64,000 bases of DNA from Brucella pseudogrignonensis (GTDB taxonomy: Bacteria; Pseudomonadota; Alphaproteobacteria; Rhizobiales; Rhizobiaceae), in the NCBI RefSeq assembly GCF_002252525.1, contig NZ_NNRM01000021.1, forward strand, positions 1-64,000, written 5' to 3'. Positions 53,735 to 63,006 of this stretch are shown here, piece after piece. Position 1 is the stretch's first letter. Every line of letters starts with the position of its first letter. Position numbers and translations under genes: made by a program. The notes below the pieces were generated by a model. That model did not search any database and was not told where the DNA came from. It saw only the letters and a list, made by a program, of their open reading frames with translations.

Positions 53735-54543
53735 TCTTTAATTCCTGCTATATCCGGCGTTTCCCATGCCAGATGCTGACCGCCATCAAGCGCAATCATC
53801 TGGCCAGTTACGGAACGGCTTTCCCAGAAATAGCGAATAGTGCGTCCAAATTCGGACAAATCAGGTGCGCGCTTCAATGGCAGATGGCTCACCTGTAACT
53901 CAAAGTCACTGATATCCTGACGCTCGCTGGGCAGCGTGGGGCCGGGAGCAATGGCATTGACACGAATACGTGGTGCAAGTGCCTGCGCAAGCGTACGCGT
54001 CGCATTCCAGAGCGCCGTCTTCGACAACGTATATGAAAAGAAGTGCGGGTTCAGCTTCCAGACACGCTGGTCGATGACATTCACAATGAGGCCGTCTTTA
54101 CCTTCCGGCAGAGCCTTGGCCAATTCTTCAGCAAGGATCACCGGTGTTTTCAGATGAATCGCAAAATGGCGATCCCAAAGCTGCATATCAAGATTGCCGA
54201 TGCGATCGTCTTCAAACAATGAAGCATTGTTGACCAGCAAACGAATCGGTCCCAATTGCGCTTCTGCCTGTTGCAGCAAGCCACGAACATCATTTTCATT
54301 CGCCAGATCAGCCTGCACAACACCGGCTTTTCCGCCGTTAGCCACGATTTTAGCCGCCAGTGCCTGACCTTCCGTAACTGAGCGGTTACAATGGATAGCT
54401 ACCGGAAAGCCATGTGCTGCCAGATCTTCGACAATGGCTTTTCCTATGCGTCTTGCGCCTCCCGTCACCAGAACAGGGCAATTTGCAAGCAGGTTGGTTT
54501 CCGGATTTTCCAACAGGGTAAACACTTTCTTATCGTGATTCAT
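53731..54543 (-). CDS. Short-chain dehydrogenase (FolM/pteridine-reductase-like)
   Basis: The 270-residue SDR has the cofactor motif [16 protein letters not shown] (about 26-41), whose Arg after Ala is like FolM/PTR1 and NADPH-type members. It also has the [11 protein letters not shown] structural motif and the active site YTLSKTA (Tyr about 178, Lys about 182) with IVNVIDQRV in place of the usual Ser, like FolM. A role in dihydromonapterin or folate reduction is plausible but not proven. First gene of the SDR-uvrC-pgsA-moaD-moaE run, it diverges from omp25. Confidence 0.85.
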   Translation of the reverse strand: MNHDKKVFTLLENPETNLLANCPVLVTGGARRIGKAIVEDLAAHGFPVAIHCNRSVTEGQALAAKIVANGGKAGVVQADLANENDVRGLLQQAEAQLGPIRLLVNNASLFEDDRIGNLDMQLWDRHFAIHLKTPVILAEELAKALPEGKDGLIVNVIDQRVWKLNPHFFSYTLSKTALWNATRTLAQALAPRIRVNAIAPGPTLPSERQDISDFELQVSHLPLKRAPDLSEFGRTIRYFWESRSVTGQMIALDGGQHLAWETPDIAGIKE

Positions 54544-54897
54544 CGCTTCGATTCATGCCATTTTGCCGGAAAAAATACAGCTAAAAATAGGGGGGATGCC
54601 GATTACTGCTGACAAAAACCTAGCAAATTCAGTAGTTTCGATTTGACCCAACTTTTTCTGTCCCAAAATAGTGGTTCTCTATTTTCCTATATAAGCGCCT
54701 GAAACGAGCGTTGCGAGAATGCAACATCGCAATTTTGCCACCTTCTCGTCAGGTTCTCTCCACAGAAGGGGGCAGATCGTGCCGCAATTACCGACGATAT
54801 GTCAGTCCTGTCAGCGCGGCATGAGCGGTTCACTCCCGAAATTGCTGCTCACCCGATAAGGGACCGCGCTAAAGGTAATTTAGTCAAGGAGAATGCT
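54544..54897. other. Divergent upstream region of omp25
   Basis: This 354-base gap separates the SDR from omp25. TTGACC at 54643-54648 and TATAAG at 54690-54695 are isolated promoter-like hexamers that do not form one well-spaced pair. A 5-bp hairpin occurs at 54710-54725. The region suggests a long untranslated leader. An ORF start at 54799 in the omp25 frame is considered part of this leader. Confidence 0.5.
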
Positions 54898-55539
54898 ATG
54901 CGCACTCTTAAGTCTCTCGTAATCGCCTCGGCTGCGCTGCTGCCGTTCTCTGCAACTGCTTTCGCTGCTGACGCCATCATGGAACAGCCTCCTGTTCCAG
55001 CTCCTGTTGAGATGGCTCCACAGTACAGCTGGGCTGGTGGTTACACCGGTCTGTACCTCGGCTACGGCTGGAACAAGGTAAAGACCAACACCGACGGCGC
55101 AATCAAGCCTGACGATCTGAAGGCTGGCGCATATGCTGGCTGGAACTTCCAGCAGGACCAGTTCGTATACGGTGTTGAAGGTGACGCAGGTTACTCTTGG
55201 GCCAAGAAGTCCAAGAATGGTCTTGAAGCCAAGCAGGGCTTCGAAGGCTCGCTCCGTGGCCGTCTTGGTTACGACCTGAACCCAGTTATGCCTTACATCA
55301 CTGCTGGTGTTGCTGGCTCGCAGGTTAAGCTCGACAACGGCGTTGAAGACGAAAGCAAGTTCCGCGTTGGTTGGACTGCTGGTGCCGGTCTCGAAGCTAA
55401 GCTGACCGACAACATCCTTGGTCGCGTTGAATACCGCTACACCCAGTTCGGTAACAAGACCTACGACCTCGGAACCGAATCGGTTCGCAACAAGCTCGAC
55501 ACCCACGACATCCGCGTCGGCGTTGGCTACAAGTTCTAA
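54898..55539 (+). CDS. omp25: Outer membrane protein Omp25
   Basis: This is a major outer-membrane beta-barrel of Brucellaceae. The 213-residue length equals that of Brucella Omp25, and I recognise its signal peptide ([20 protein letters not shown], cleaved after AFA), the [18 protein letters not shown] strand and the C-terminal GVGYKF ending in Phe. CAAGGAG lies just before the ATG at 54898, so the frame from 54799 is not used. In Brucella its expression depends on BvrR/BvrS; no binding site is evident by eye. Its own strong terminator and codon bias imply high expression. Confidence 0.95.
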   Translation: MRTLKSLVIASAALLPFSATAFAADAIMEQPPVPAPVEMAPQYSWAGGYTGLYLGYGWNKVKTNTDGAIKPDDLKAGAYAGWNFQQDQFVYGVEGDAGYSWAKKSKNGLEAKQGFEGSLRGRLGYDLNPVMPYITAGVAGSQVKLDNGVEDESKFRVGWTAGAGLEAKLTDNILGRVEYRYTQFGNKTYDLGTESVRNKLDTHDIRVGVGYKF

Positions 55540-55560
55540 TTACTACGTAATTGAACGAAA

Positions 55561-55590
55561 AAACCGGGTAGGAAACTACCCGGTTTTTTT
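55561..55590 (+). terminator. Rho-independent terminator after omp25
   Basis: A perfect 11-bp stem (55561-55571 with 55576-55586) with a GAAA tetraloop is followed by eight T residues in total. Confidence 0.95.
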
Positions 55591-55652
55591 TATTGCCTGA
55601 TTTTCTATGGCATTCAGCGAACGAGAGTGAACGATCGTACGCGAAACGCGCT

Positions 55653-55701
55653 ACAGCATAATTCCCTAAAACTGAATCAGTTTAAGGTAAAATTGTGCTG
55701 T
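55653..55701. repeat. Intergenic palindromic repeat, copy E
   Basis: Between omp25 and the GST gene, ACAGCATAATT (55653-55663) pairs with AATTGTGCTGT (55691-55701) with one G-T pair. An inner stem AAACTGA (55669-55675) / TCAGTTT (55677-55683) extends it, giving a long imperfect hairpin. Confidence 0.55.
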
Positions 55702-55753
55702 AAACATAAAGTGTTAGAGCGATCTTTGTTGGCCCAGTAGGGTGCGCGGCGCT

Positions 55754-56356
55754 TTAAGCGTCTGGCAGAAGTTTTGAAAGCTCTGGATGCAGCTCTTCAA
55801 ATCGCTTCATCCAGCGCTTGAGCTTCGGACGACCGCGCTCCCATTTGCCTTCAAAGCGCAGCCCCAGATAACCAAGGGTGGCAGCCACCGCCAGATGACC
55901 GCCATGCAGCTTGCCAGCAAGGCGCGGTGGAGCTTCATTTAGAAGATCGAGTGCACGTTCGGCCTTACGCCATTGCAGATCCAGCCATGGCTGATGCACT
56001 TTTTCTTCCGGGCGCATACGACGCTCGTAAACATGGGCGAGCAGAACGTCAGCCAAACCGTCTGCAATCGCTTCAAAACGCTCAGCATCCGTACGCTTTT
56101 CGGCATTGCGCGGAAAAAGCTTGTTCCCCGATACGCGGTTCAAATATTGCATGATCGCTCGGCTATCGAAGACGGGCTTGCCATCATCTGTAAGCAAGGT
56201 CGGGATTTTACCCAATGGATTGGCGCTGACGAGGTTATCCGGTTCTGCCGAGGTGGTAACGACCACGCTTTCAAACGGGATGCCTGCATGGGCTGCGGCC
56301 ATACGCACCTTGGCGCTATACGGCGAGGCGGGCGAATAAAGGATCTGAGTCATCAC
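55754..56356 (-). CDS. Glutathione S-transferase
   Basis: The 200-residue protein has a thioredoxin-like N-terminal domain (ILYSPASPYSAKVRMAAAHAGI, candidate catalytic Ser about 9-13; NPLGKIPTL; DSRAIMQYL for glutathione binding). An all-helical C-terminal domain begins near 85. It resembles bacterial GSTs of unassigned substrate. It is separated from RNase T2 by 18 bases on the same strand, so it may share a transcript. Confidence 0.9.
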   Translation of the reverse strand: MMTQILYSPASPYSAKVRMAAAHAGIPFESVVVTTSAEPDNLVSANPLGKIPTLLTDDGKPVFDSRAIMQYLNRVSGNKLFPRNAEKRTDAERFEAIADGLADVLLAHVYERRMRPEEKVHQPWLDLQWRKAERALDLLNEAPPRLAGKLHGGHLAVAATLGYLGLRFEGKWERGRPKLKRWMKRFEELHPELSKLLPDA

Positions 56357-56374
56357 GATTCCTGAGGTTTAGGA

Positions 56375-57052
56375 CTATCTTGTCGCGGGCATCATAACGG
56401 ATCGGCTGCGACATGCATTGGCGTTGACCTGTTCGCAGGCACGAAACTTCAGGTCTTTCGTCATGCAGATGCGAACTTCCTGAAGGTAATTCCTATTGCA
56501 GGCGACCGATATTCCGTCCGGCTTCATTCCCGGATTGGCGGTTACAAACGCTTTTTCAACAAGCATCGGATCAACACGACGGTTTCCAGCCATGCTCCGA
56601 AGGCTCGGAGGGATGTTCACATGCTGATAGGCTTGACGGACGGTTGCGAAATACTCGTTCTGAGGAAGGCCGGAGCAGCTTCCATGCTTGCGCCATTGAT
56701 GCGCGACCAGCCCTGTGGACGGCATGATGTCCGAAACGCTTGAAACGATTTGTCGGGGAACAAAACTGCCACGGCTGCGAGCATTGTCGAACTGACAATT
56801 GGCTGGATAGCCCCATTCGTTTTGTGGCCAAAGCCCATGAACGACAAACCCGAAAGGGCGATTGGTCCCGCATTGCTGCCTGTTTGCTCTCGGACCTTCC
56901 GAAGCGCAATAGCTTGGCGACCATGAAAGAGACAGCACATAGAAATCAAATTCACCGGGGCTGCTGTTGCCCCGGTCTTGCGCCACTACGGGTAGCGCTG
57001 CAAAGGAAGTGGCAAGAAGGGCGGCTGAGATCGCCGCCAGTTTGCGCAGCAT
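56375..57052 (-). CDS. Exported ribonuclease T2
   Basis: The 225-residue secreted RNase has a signal peptide (LAAISAALLATSFAALPVVAQD). It has the two active-site segments: FVVHGLWPQ (His72) and AHQWRKHGSC (His118 and His123). The usual Glu after the first His of the second segment is Gln (HQW instead of HEW), which could lower activity or reflect a bacterial subgroup. Several Cys are available for disulfides. A small secreted protein gene lies 11 bases upstream on the same strand and probably shares a transcript. Confidence 0.92.
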   Translation of the reverse strand: MLRKLAAISAALLATSFAALPVVAQDRGNSSPGEFDFYVLSLSWSPSYCASEGPRANRQQCGTNRPFGFVVHGLWPQNEWGYPANCQFDNARSRGSFVPRQIVSSVSDIMPSTGLVAHQWRKHGSCSGLPQNEYFATVRQAYQHVNIPPSLRSMAGNRRVDPMLVEKAFVTANPGMKPDGISVACNRNYLQEVRICMTKDLKFRACEQVNANACRSRSVMMPATR

Positions 57053-57063
57053 TGCCTATCCTA

Positions 57064-57531
57064 TCAACGTAGGACGCGGCATTTTGCGTCGTACACGGCC
57101 CAGCGATCAAAGCCATCTACGCAGAACTCGACATTCTTGCCGACGCCTGCAAAGCCTTGACCTTCTTCAACCATGTACCAGACCGAACGATTCTGGCCAT
57201 CGCTGAGAACAGCCGTTGCCTTGCAATAGGTGCGCTCGATCTGGGCTGGATTGTTCTTTGGCTCATAGCGCGTCAGGCGAACATCGCTCATTGCAGAAAT
57301 GCCAACCTGTGGAAGGTTTGGTACGTTGCGAACCTGATAGCCGAAATCAGAAACGACGCTGCGCAGAATGCTCTGCTGACTGCAAAGACCGGCATCACCA
57401 ACGGCTGTCGGTGCAGATGTCAGATAATCTGCAGCATTTGCGGGCAGGGAAGCGAACGTCAGGGGAAGAACCGATGCAGCCAGAAGTGCTGCACGAGAAA
57501 ACTGTCCGATGCGATCCAACTTGCGTTGCAT
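57064..57531 (-). CDS. Small secreted protein upstream of RNase T2
   Basis: The 155-residue protein has a signal peptide (QFSRAALLAASVLPLTFASLPANAADYL) and then a beta-rich domain with four Cys (GLCSQQSILRSVVSDFG; RTYCKATAVL; VEFCVDGFDRWAVYDAKCRVLR). The ATG at 57531 is preferred. I do not recognise the family. Its gene leads directly into the RNase T2 gene, so it may stabilise, regulate or accompany that enzyme in the periplasm; that is inference. Confidence 0.75.
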   Translation of the reverse strand: MQRKLDRIGQFSRAALLAASVLPLTFASLPANAADYLTSAPTAVGDAGLCSQQSILRSVVSDFGYQVRNVPNLPQVGISAMSDVRLTRYEPKNNPAQIERTYCKATAVLSDGQNRSVWYMVEEGQGFAGVGKNVEFCVDGFDRWAVYDAKCRVLR

Positions 57532-57615
57532 ATCTCTATCCTGTCTCACAATTCGAGCGTGATGCTCGTTTTATTAAATTGGCGAGTTGCAGTTTCTTTC
57601 AGCAACGGGCAGCGG

Positions 57616-58488
57616 TCAAGTGCGATCCGTCTCGCTGCGTATCCATTGAATGCTGAAATTGCTCCCCTTTTCTTCACTAAGCAACTTGGTAAGGCAGGGA
57701 AGCAGGGTTTGCATCTCACTTTCCAGTGTATAGGGCGGATTGACGACAATCATTCCAGTGCCATCAAGCCTTGGCTCAAGCGATGGTGCGCGAATCGCAA
57801 GTTCAATGCGCATGATCTTCGGAATTTCGGTTTCACGCAGACGCTTTGAAAACCGTTCTGTCTCTTTACGATCCTTGACCGGATACCAGAGCGCATAAGT
57901 ACCGCCGGGAAAACGCTTGTAAGCCTTAACCAGCCCGTCAACGAGGCGATCAAATTCGCCTTCTATTTCAAACGGCGGATCAACCAGCACCAGACCGCGT
58001 TTCTCCTTAGGTGGCATATGTGCGCCGAGCGAAAGCCAGCCATCAAGCTCAATGACGCGCGCCTGATAATCGCCGTCAAACAGCTTCGCCAGCTTTTTGG
58101 CATCCTGCGGATGAAGTTCCAGTGCCGACAAGCGATCCTGTTTGCGCAAAAGATAACGGGTCAGAAGCGGCGAGCCGGGGTAATGCCGCAGCTCCTTACC
58201 ATCGTTCACCGCGCGCACCACATCGAGATAAGGCTGCAACAATTCAATGGCGGCTTCCGGGATTTCGCCTTTTTCGACTGCATCGAAAACACGGCTGATC
58301 CCGCCCGTCCATTCGCTGGTTTTGCCAGCTTCGGTGCCTCGCAGATCGTAAAGGCCGATACCTGCATGGGTATCGATCACGCGAAAGGCTTGATCCTTAC
58401 GCTTGAGATATTCAACAATGCGGGAAAGGATGACGTGCTTGACGACATCGGCAAAATTCCCGGCGTGATAGGCGTGACGATAATTCAT
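57616..58488 (-). CDS. rlmJ: 23S rRNA (adenine-2030-N6)-methyltransferase RlmJ
   Basis: The 290-residue SAM enzyme begins MNYRHAYHAGNFADVVKHVIL and has the catalytic motif VLVDPPFEIEGEF (DPPF/Y, about 164) and FRVIDTHAGIGLYDLRG. These are diagnostic of RlmJ (YhiR). The ATG at 58488 is favoured; the frame is open to 58524. It is divergent from the EamA-type transporter. Confidence 0.94.
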   Translation of the reverse strand: MNYRHAYHAGNFADVVKHVILSRIVEYLKRKDQAFRVIDTHAGIGLYDLRGTEAGKTSEWTGGISRVFDAVEKGEIPEAAIELLQPYLDVVRAVNDGKELRHYPGSPLLTRYLLRKQDRLSALELHPQDAKKLAKLFDGDYQARVIELDGWLSLGAHMPPKEKRGLVLVDPPFEIEGEFDRLVDGLVKAYKRFPGGTYALWYPVKDRKETERFSKRLRETEIPKIMRIELAIRAPSLEPRLDGTGMIVVNPPYTLESEMQTLLPCLTKLLSEEKGSNFSIQWIRSETDRT

Positions 58489-58590
58489 GTTCGCGCTTGT
58501 TTCATGCCTCGTCGCTTTCGGCAATATCCCTGCTTCACCAAATGTGACATATAACTGTCATCATCTGCTCTCATCCGAGTCGAGTCTTCC

Positions 58591-59436
58591 ATGTCTGGTA
58601 GCGTACTGCTGATTGTCCTTTGTGGCGCGTTTTTCCACGCAAGCTGGAATGCTATCGTCAAAGGAGGCAGTGACAAATTTTTCGCAGCCGCCTGCATTAC
58701 CGGTGCGGCTGGTCTGATTTCACTGTTTTTCCTGCCTTTTTTGCCATTGCCGCATCCATCGAGCTGGATTTTCATAGGCCTCTCGACCATCACGCAGATA
58801 TTCTACATGTCTTTGGTCGCAGCTGCCTATAAATCGGGCGACATGAGTGAAGCATATCCGATCATGCGAGGCACGCCACCTTTGCTGGTGGCACTTGTCA
58901 GCGCACCTTTGATTGGTGAAGCCATTGGCTGGGGCGGTTGGGTAGGCATTATACTGATCTGTAGCGGCGTTCTTGCAATGGCGCTCGAAGCGCGGCGTCG
59001 TAACGGCGGCACATCGAGCAAAACCGCTTTGCTTGCGCTTGCCAATGCAGGTTTCATTGCAACTTATACCATCATTGATGGCGTCGGCGTACGGGCATCG
59101 GGTAACACGCTGTCCTATACGCTGTGGCTGTTTCTGATAAACGCTTTTCCGCTCGGGTGCTGGGCGCTTTATCGTGAGCCGGATCGTTTTCTCAATTATG
59201 TTCGTAACCGATGGCGCCCGTCGCTGATTGGCGGCATTGGCACTTTGGCCTCTTACGGCCTGGCGCTGTGGGCAATGACAATGGCTCCAATCGCCGTCGT
59301 CGCAGCTTTGAGAGAGACGGCAATCCTGTTTGGTGTTCTCATTTCAGCACTTATTCTCAAAGAGAAAGTGGGCCTGCCACGTTTTCTGGCTGCGGGCTTC
59401 ATTGTGCTCGGCGCCATTACCTTGAGACTTTCGTGA
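58591..59436 (+). CDS. EamA-family transporter
   Basis: The 281-residue protein has two EamA repeats (ten helices): SGSVLLIVLCGAFFHASWNAIVKG first and, near the C-terminus, APIAVVAALRETAILFGVLISALILKEKVG. The substrate is unknown. It lies 76 bases upstream of the molybdopterin oxidoreductase gene on the same strand; there is no terminator between them. Confidence 0.86.
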   Translation: MSGSVLLIVLCGAFFHASWNAIVKGGSDKFFAAACITGAAGLISLFFLPFLPLPHPSSWIFIGLSTITQIFYMSLVAAAYKSGDMSEAYPIMRGTPPLLVALVSAPLIGEAIGWGGWVGIILICSGVLAMALEARRRNGGTSSKTALLALANAGFIATYTIIDGVGVRASGNTLSYTLWLFLINAFPLGCWALYREPDRFLNYVRNRWRPSLIGGIGTLASYGLALWAMTMAPIAVVAALRETAILFGVLISALILKEKVGLPRFLAAGFIVLGAITLRLS

Positions 59437-59512
59437 AAATCTATTTCGTCGCAGGTGGTTCAACACGTCAGAAATTCGTTTCTGTGGAACTTCGCTTGCG
59501 CTAAAAAGCGCT

Positions 59513-61627
59513 ATGAACCAGCCATCCCCCAGATCAAATATCAAAATCGGACATTCTGCCTGTCCGCATGATTGCCCTTCCACCTGTGCGCTTGATGTTG
59601 AGCTGCTGGATGAACGTACAATCGGCCGCGTCCGTGGTGCGAAGGACAACAGCTATACCGCTGGTGTAATCTGCGCCAAGGTTGCCCGCTATGCCGAGCG
59701 TGTTCATCATCCGGATCGCCTGAAACATCCGCTCATTCGTGCTGGCCGTAAGGGTGACGGCGAGTGGAAGCAGGCATCCTGGGAAGCCGCGCTTGATCTG
59801 ATCGCCGAACGCTTCATCAAGGCCGAACAGACCTATGGCAGCGAAACTGTCTGGCCATATTACTATGCTGGCACAATGGGGCTGGTGCAGCGCGATTCCA
59901 TCAATCGCCTGCGCTATGCCAAACGCTATTCGAACCAGTTTGACAGTTTCTGCACCAATATGGCGTGGACCGGCTATTTTGCTGGCACCGGCAGCCTGAC
60001 AGGCCCGGACCCGCGTGAGATGGCAAAGGCGGATGTGGTCGTCATCTGGGGTACCAACGCCGCAGCCACGCAGGTCAATGTGATGACCCATGCGGTGCGA
60101 GCACGAAAAGATCGTGGTGCCAAGATCGTTGTCATCGACATCTACGCCAATGCGACCGTGCGACAGGCGGATATGGGTATTGTGCTGAAGCCCGGAACGG
60201 ATGGCGCTTTTGCCTGTGCTGTAATGCACGTCCTGTTTCGTGATGGTCTTGCGGACTGGGATTATCTCAATCGCTACACCGACGATCCGAAAGGGCTGGA
60301 AGCTCATCTTGAGACCCGCACACCGGAATGGGCGGCTGAAATCACCGGCCTGAGTGTCGAGGAAATCGAAGCTTTTGCGCATCTGGTGGGTCAAACCAAG
60401 CGCACCTATTTCCGGCTTGGCTACGGCTTTACGCGCCAGCGGAATGGCGCTGTGAATATGCACGCCGCAGCATCGATTGCCTGTGTGACGGGCGCGTTCT
60501 TACACGAGGGCGGCGGCGCATTTCATTCCAATTCCGGCATCTTCAAGATGGACAAGCGCGAGATTGAAGGCAGCGCAATGCAGGATAAAAGCCTGCGTTT
60601 CCTCGATCAGTCGAAGATCGGACGTATTCTTACCGGCGATAGCGAAGCGCTATATGGCGGGCCGCCCGTAACAGCAATGCTGATCCAGAACACCAATCCA
60701 ATGAATGTGACGCCAGAACAGCGTCTGGTGCGTCAAGGCTTTGCCCGTGAAGACCTGTTTGTTGCCGTGCATGAGCAATTCATGACTGATACGGCCAAAA
60801 TGGCCGATGTACTTTTGCCAGCGACCACATTTCTTGAACATGACGATATTTACCGTGGCGGCGGACAGCAGCATGTGGTGCTGGGGCCGAGGTTGATCGA
60901 ACCTCTTGCAGATGCTCGCCCGAATATCTTTGTTATCAACGAGTTGGCTGAACGTCTGGGCGTCGCACATCTGCCGGGCTTTAACGTCGATGAGCGTACG
61001 TTGATCGACAACATGAATGCCAACAGTGCTCTTCCGCATTTCGATGACTTGAAGGAAAAGCGCTTTGTCGATTTGCAGCCTCCATTTGAGGAAGCACATT
61101 ACATCAATGGCTTTAAATGGCCGGATGGAAAGTTCCGCTTCCGTCCCGACTGGACCGGCAGCCCGTCACCAAACAAACCACCGGAAGTCATGGGACTGCA
61201 AGGGCCACATCACTCCATTCCAGAGTTTCCGGACTATTGGAATGTGATTGAGGCCGTGGATGCCGAACATCCATTCCGTCTCGCCACATCGCCTGCCCAT
61301 AATTTCCTGAATTCGACATTTGCGGAAACACCGACATCTCTCACGAAGGAAATTCGGCCAGAGCTTCTAATCCACCCGGATGATGCGGCTCAACTGGATA
61401 TCGCAGATGGTGAGCGGATTGAAATCGGCAATCATCGTGGTGAAGTGGTGCTTCATGCGGTGTTGCGCGCTGGTCAAAAGCGCGGTGTCGTTGTGTCAGA
61501 AGGTATTTTCCCGAACTCCACGTTCGAGCGGGGTGAGGGGATTAATACGCTGATCGGAGCGGAGCCTGCGGCGCCATATGGCGGTCTGGCGGTTCACGAC
61601 ACCAAAATCTGGATCAGAAAGCTTTGA
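59513..61627 (+). CDS. Molybdopterin oxidoreductase (DMSO-reductase superfamily)
   Basis: The 704-residue enzyme holds an N-terminal [4Fe-4S] motif C17-X3-C21-X3-C25 (ACPHDCPSTC) and C54. It has the molybdopterin segments VIWGTNAAATQ, LGYGFTRQRNGAVNM and the C-terminal dinucleotide domain (RLATSPAHNFLNSTF; NSTFERGEGINTLIGAE). There is no twin-arginine signal, so it appears cytoplasmic. No electron-transfer subunit gene is adjacent. The substrate is unclear; a biotin sulfoxide reductase- or formate dehydrogenase-like activity cannot be distinguished. MoaD/MoaE upstream in the window supply its cofactor. Confidence 0.9.
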   Translation: MNQPSPRSNIKIGHSACPHDCPSTCALDVELLDERTIGRVRGAKDNSYTAGVICAKVARYAERVHHPDRLKHPLIRAGRKGDGEWKQASWEAALDLIAERFIKAEQTYGSETVWPYYYAGTMGLVQRDSINRLRYAKRYSNQFDSFCTNMAWTGYFAGTGSLTGPDPREMAKADVVVIWGTNAAATQVNVMTHAVRARKDRGAKIVVIDIYANATVRQADMGIVLKPGTDGAFACAVMHVLFRDGLADWDYLNRYTDDPKGLEAHLETRTPEWAAEITGLSVEEIEAFAHLVGQTKRTYFRLGYGFTRQRNGAVNMHAAASIACVTGAFLHEGGGAFHSNSGIFKMDKREIEGSAMQDKSLRFLDQSKIGRILTGDSEALYGGPPVTAMLIQNTNPMNVTPEQRLVRQGFAREDLFVAVHEQFMTDTAKMADVLLPATTFLEHDDIYRGGGQQHVVLGPRLIEPLADARPNIFVINELAERLGVAHLPGFNVDERTLIDNMNANSALPHFDDLKEKRFVDLQPPFEEAHYINGFKWPDGKFRFRPDWTGSPSPNKPPEVMGLQGPHHSIPEFPDYWNVIEAVDAEHPFRLATSPAHNFLNSTFAETPTSLTKEIRPELLIHPDDAAQLDIADGERIEIGNHRGEVVLHAVLRAGQKRGVVVSEGIFPNSTFERGEGINTLIGAEPAAPYGGLAVHDTKIWIRKL

Positions 61628-61637
61628 TGAAATAAAA

Positions 61638-61673
61638 AAAACCGCGCTTAATTTAAATTAAGCGCGGTTTTTG
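61638..61673. terminator. Bidirectional terminator
   Basis: A perfect palindrome (61641-61654 with 61655-61668) is flanked by seven A and five T residues. It lies between convergent genes and works in both directions. Confidence 0.93.
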
Positions 61674-61689
61674 ATTGTATCAGGCCGTA

Positions 61690-62214
61690 TTAGCCTGCGT
61701 AGTTCAGCTTGAGCTTGGAAAGGCCAACAGCTGCGTTGAGGCCTTTCTGGCCCTGAACCGAAATTGGCTGCAGCGAAATTGTCTTCCACGAGCCGCCGGT
61801 CAGGATGTTGGTGCCTGCGCCAATGCCGATTGAGGCATTTGCCGATGCGCCGACATAACGGCCCTTGAGCGCGCCTTCAGGGCGAACGGTTGGAGCCCAG
61901 ACAGCCCATGCAACGGTGCCGCCATTGATGAAGCCGATATCTACGCCGATTTTTGTGATGTTGCCGGTGTAGTGCTCTACCGGGCCGCGACCGCGAACAG
62001 GGCTGAACACACAATCCACGTCCTGCTGGCTGCCGATAATGACGCCGATTGCAGGGGAAATATCACAAGTAAGAGTGCCAACTTCCGAACGCGGCTGGGT
62101 GCGACCTGAGCCGGGAGGCGCTACGAAGTCAGCAGCAAGAGCAGGGGCAGTAATAGCAATGCCCGAAACGACGGCCATAGCCGACAGGAAGGAAGTCGAA
62201 AAACGGAGAGACAT
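61690..62214 (-). CDS. DUF992 exported protein
   Basis: The 174-residue protein begins with a signal peptide (FLSAMAVVSGIAITAPALAADF). The DUF992 body contains VGTLTCDISPAIGVIIGSQQDVDCVFSP (two Cys), TKIGVDIGFINGGTVAWAVWAP and GRYVGASANASIGIGAGTNIL. GAGGA precedes the ATG at 62214. The domain is common in Rhizobiales and its function is not known. It sits between a terminator and purN, with its own promoter in the 174-base gap. Confidence 0.87.
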   Translation of the reverse strand: MSLRFSTSFLSAMAVVSGIAITAPALAADFVAPPGSGRTQPRSEVGTLTCDISPAIGVIIGSQQDVDCVFSPVRGRGPVEHYTGNITKIGVDIGFINGGTVAWAVWAPTVRPEGALKGRYVGASANASIGIGAGTNILTGGSWKTISLQPISVQGQKGLNAAVGLSKLKLNYAG

Positions 62215-62388
62215 GATGTTGTCCTCTAATAAACACATACTGAAAGAGACGCTTATGCGACTCTCACGGGTTGCCGAAGCAGCTTCCCTTACGAACTTGA
62301 ATTAGGGCATTTTCGCGAGAATTAAAGTTTTGTTAACGAAAAAATTCGGGTGTGATTAATTTGTCGCGTTTAATCGCGCTTTTGTAAC

Positions 62389-63006
62389 TCAGGCGCTGAT
62401 CACCATCGCATCTTGCGACAGGCCTATTTCCGCGTCACCACTGGCAAATTTGCTGAGCGCCAAAGCGTAGATCTTGTGTTCGGCTTTCAAAACGCGCGCA
62501 GCAAGGCTGCTTTCCGTATCGCCTTCGACGATAGGCACAGCGGCCTGTGCCAAAATCGGACCTTCATCCATGCCTTCCGTCACCAGATGCACGGTGCAGC
62601 CTGCAAGTTTCATGCCTGCGTCAAGCGCACGCTGATGCGTGTGAAGGCCTGCGAAAAGCGGCAACAGCGAAGGATGAATGTTGAGGATACGACCTTCATA
62701 AGGCGCAATAAACTTAGCTGACAACAGCCGCATGTAACCTGCAAGGCAGATAATATCCGGGTTGAGCAGCGCAAGCGCCTCAAGGATTGCATCTTCATGC
62801 GCATCCTTGGAGGCATAATCTTTGCGGGTAAACACCTGCGTCGCGATGCCAGCGGCCTGTGCTTTGGCTAGTCCGCCTGCATCTGACTTATCAGAGAAAA
62901 CCGAGACGATTTCGGCTGGAAAATCGGGTGCCTGAGCAGCGCGGATCAGCGCCTCCATATTGGAGCCGCCGCCCGAGATGAAAATGACGACCCGTTTGCG
63001 GCTCAT
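62389..63006 (-). CDS. purN: Phosphoribosylglycinamide formyltransferase
   Basis: It formylates GAR in purine synthesis. The 205-residue protein has [16 protein letters not shown] near the N-terminus and the catalytic triad Asn-His-Asp in [15 protein letters not shown] (about 104-118) and [12 protein letters not shown] (Asp about 143). Its start overlaps the purM stop (ATGA). Confidence 0.96.
   Translation of the reverse strand: MSRKRVVIFISGGGSNMEALIRAAQAPDFPAEIVSVFSDKSDAGGLAKAQAAGIATQVFTRKDYASKDAHEDAILEALALLNPDIICLAGYMRLLSAKFIAPYEGRILNIHPSLLPLFAGLHTHQRALDAGMKLAGCTVHLVTEGMDEGPILAQAAVPIVEGDTESSLAARVLKAEHKIYALALSKFASGDAEIGLSQDAMVISA

Noticed and set aside
59534-60463. 309-codon minus-strand ORF antisense to the molybdopterin oxidoreductase
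   Set aside because: Shadow of the catalytic region of the enzyme; no start site or domain.
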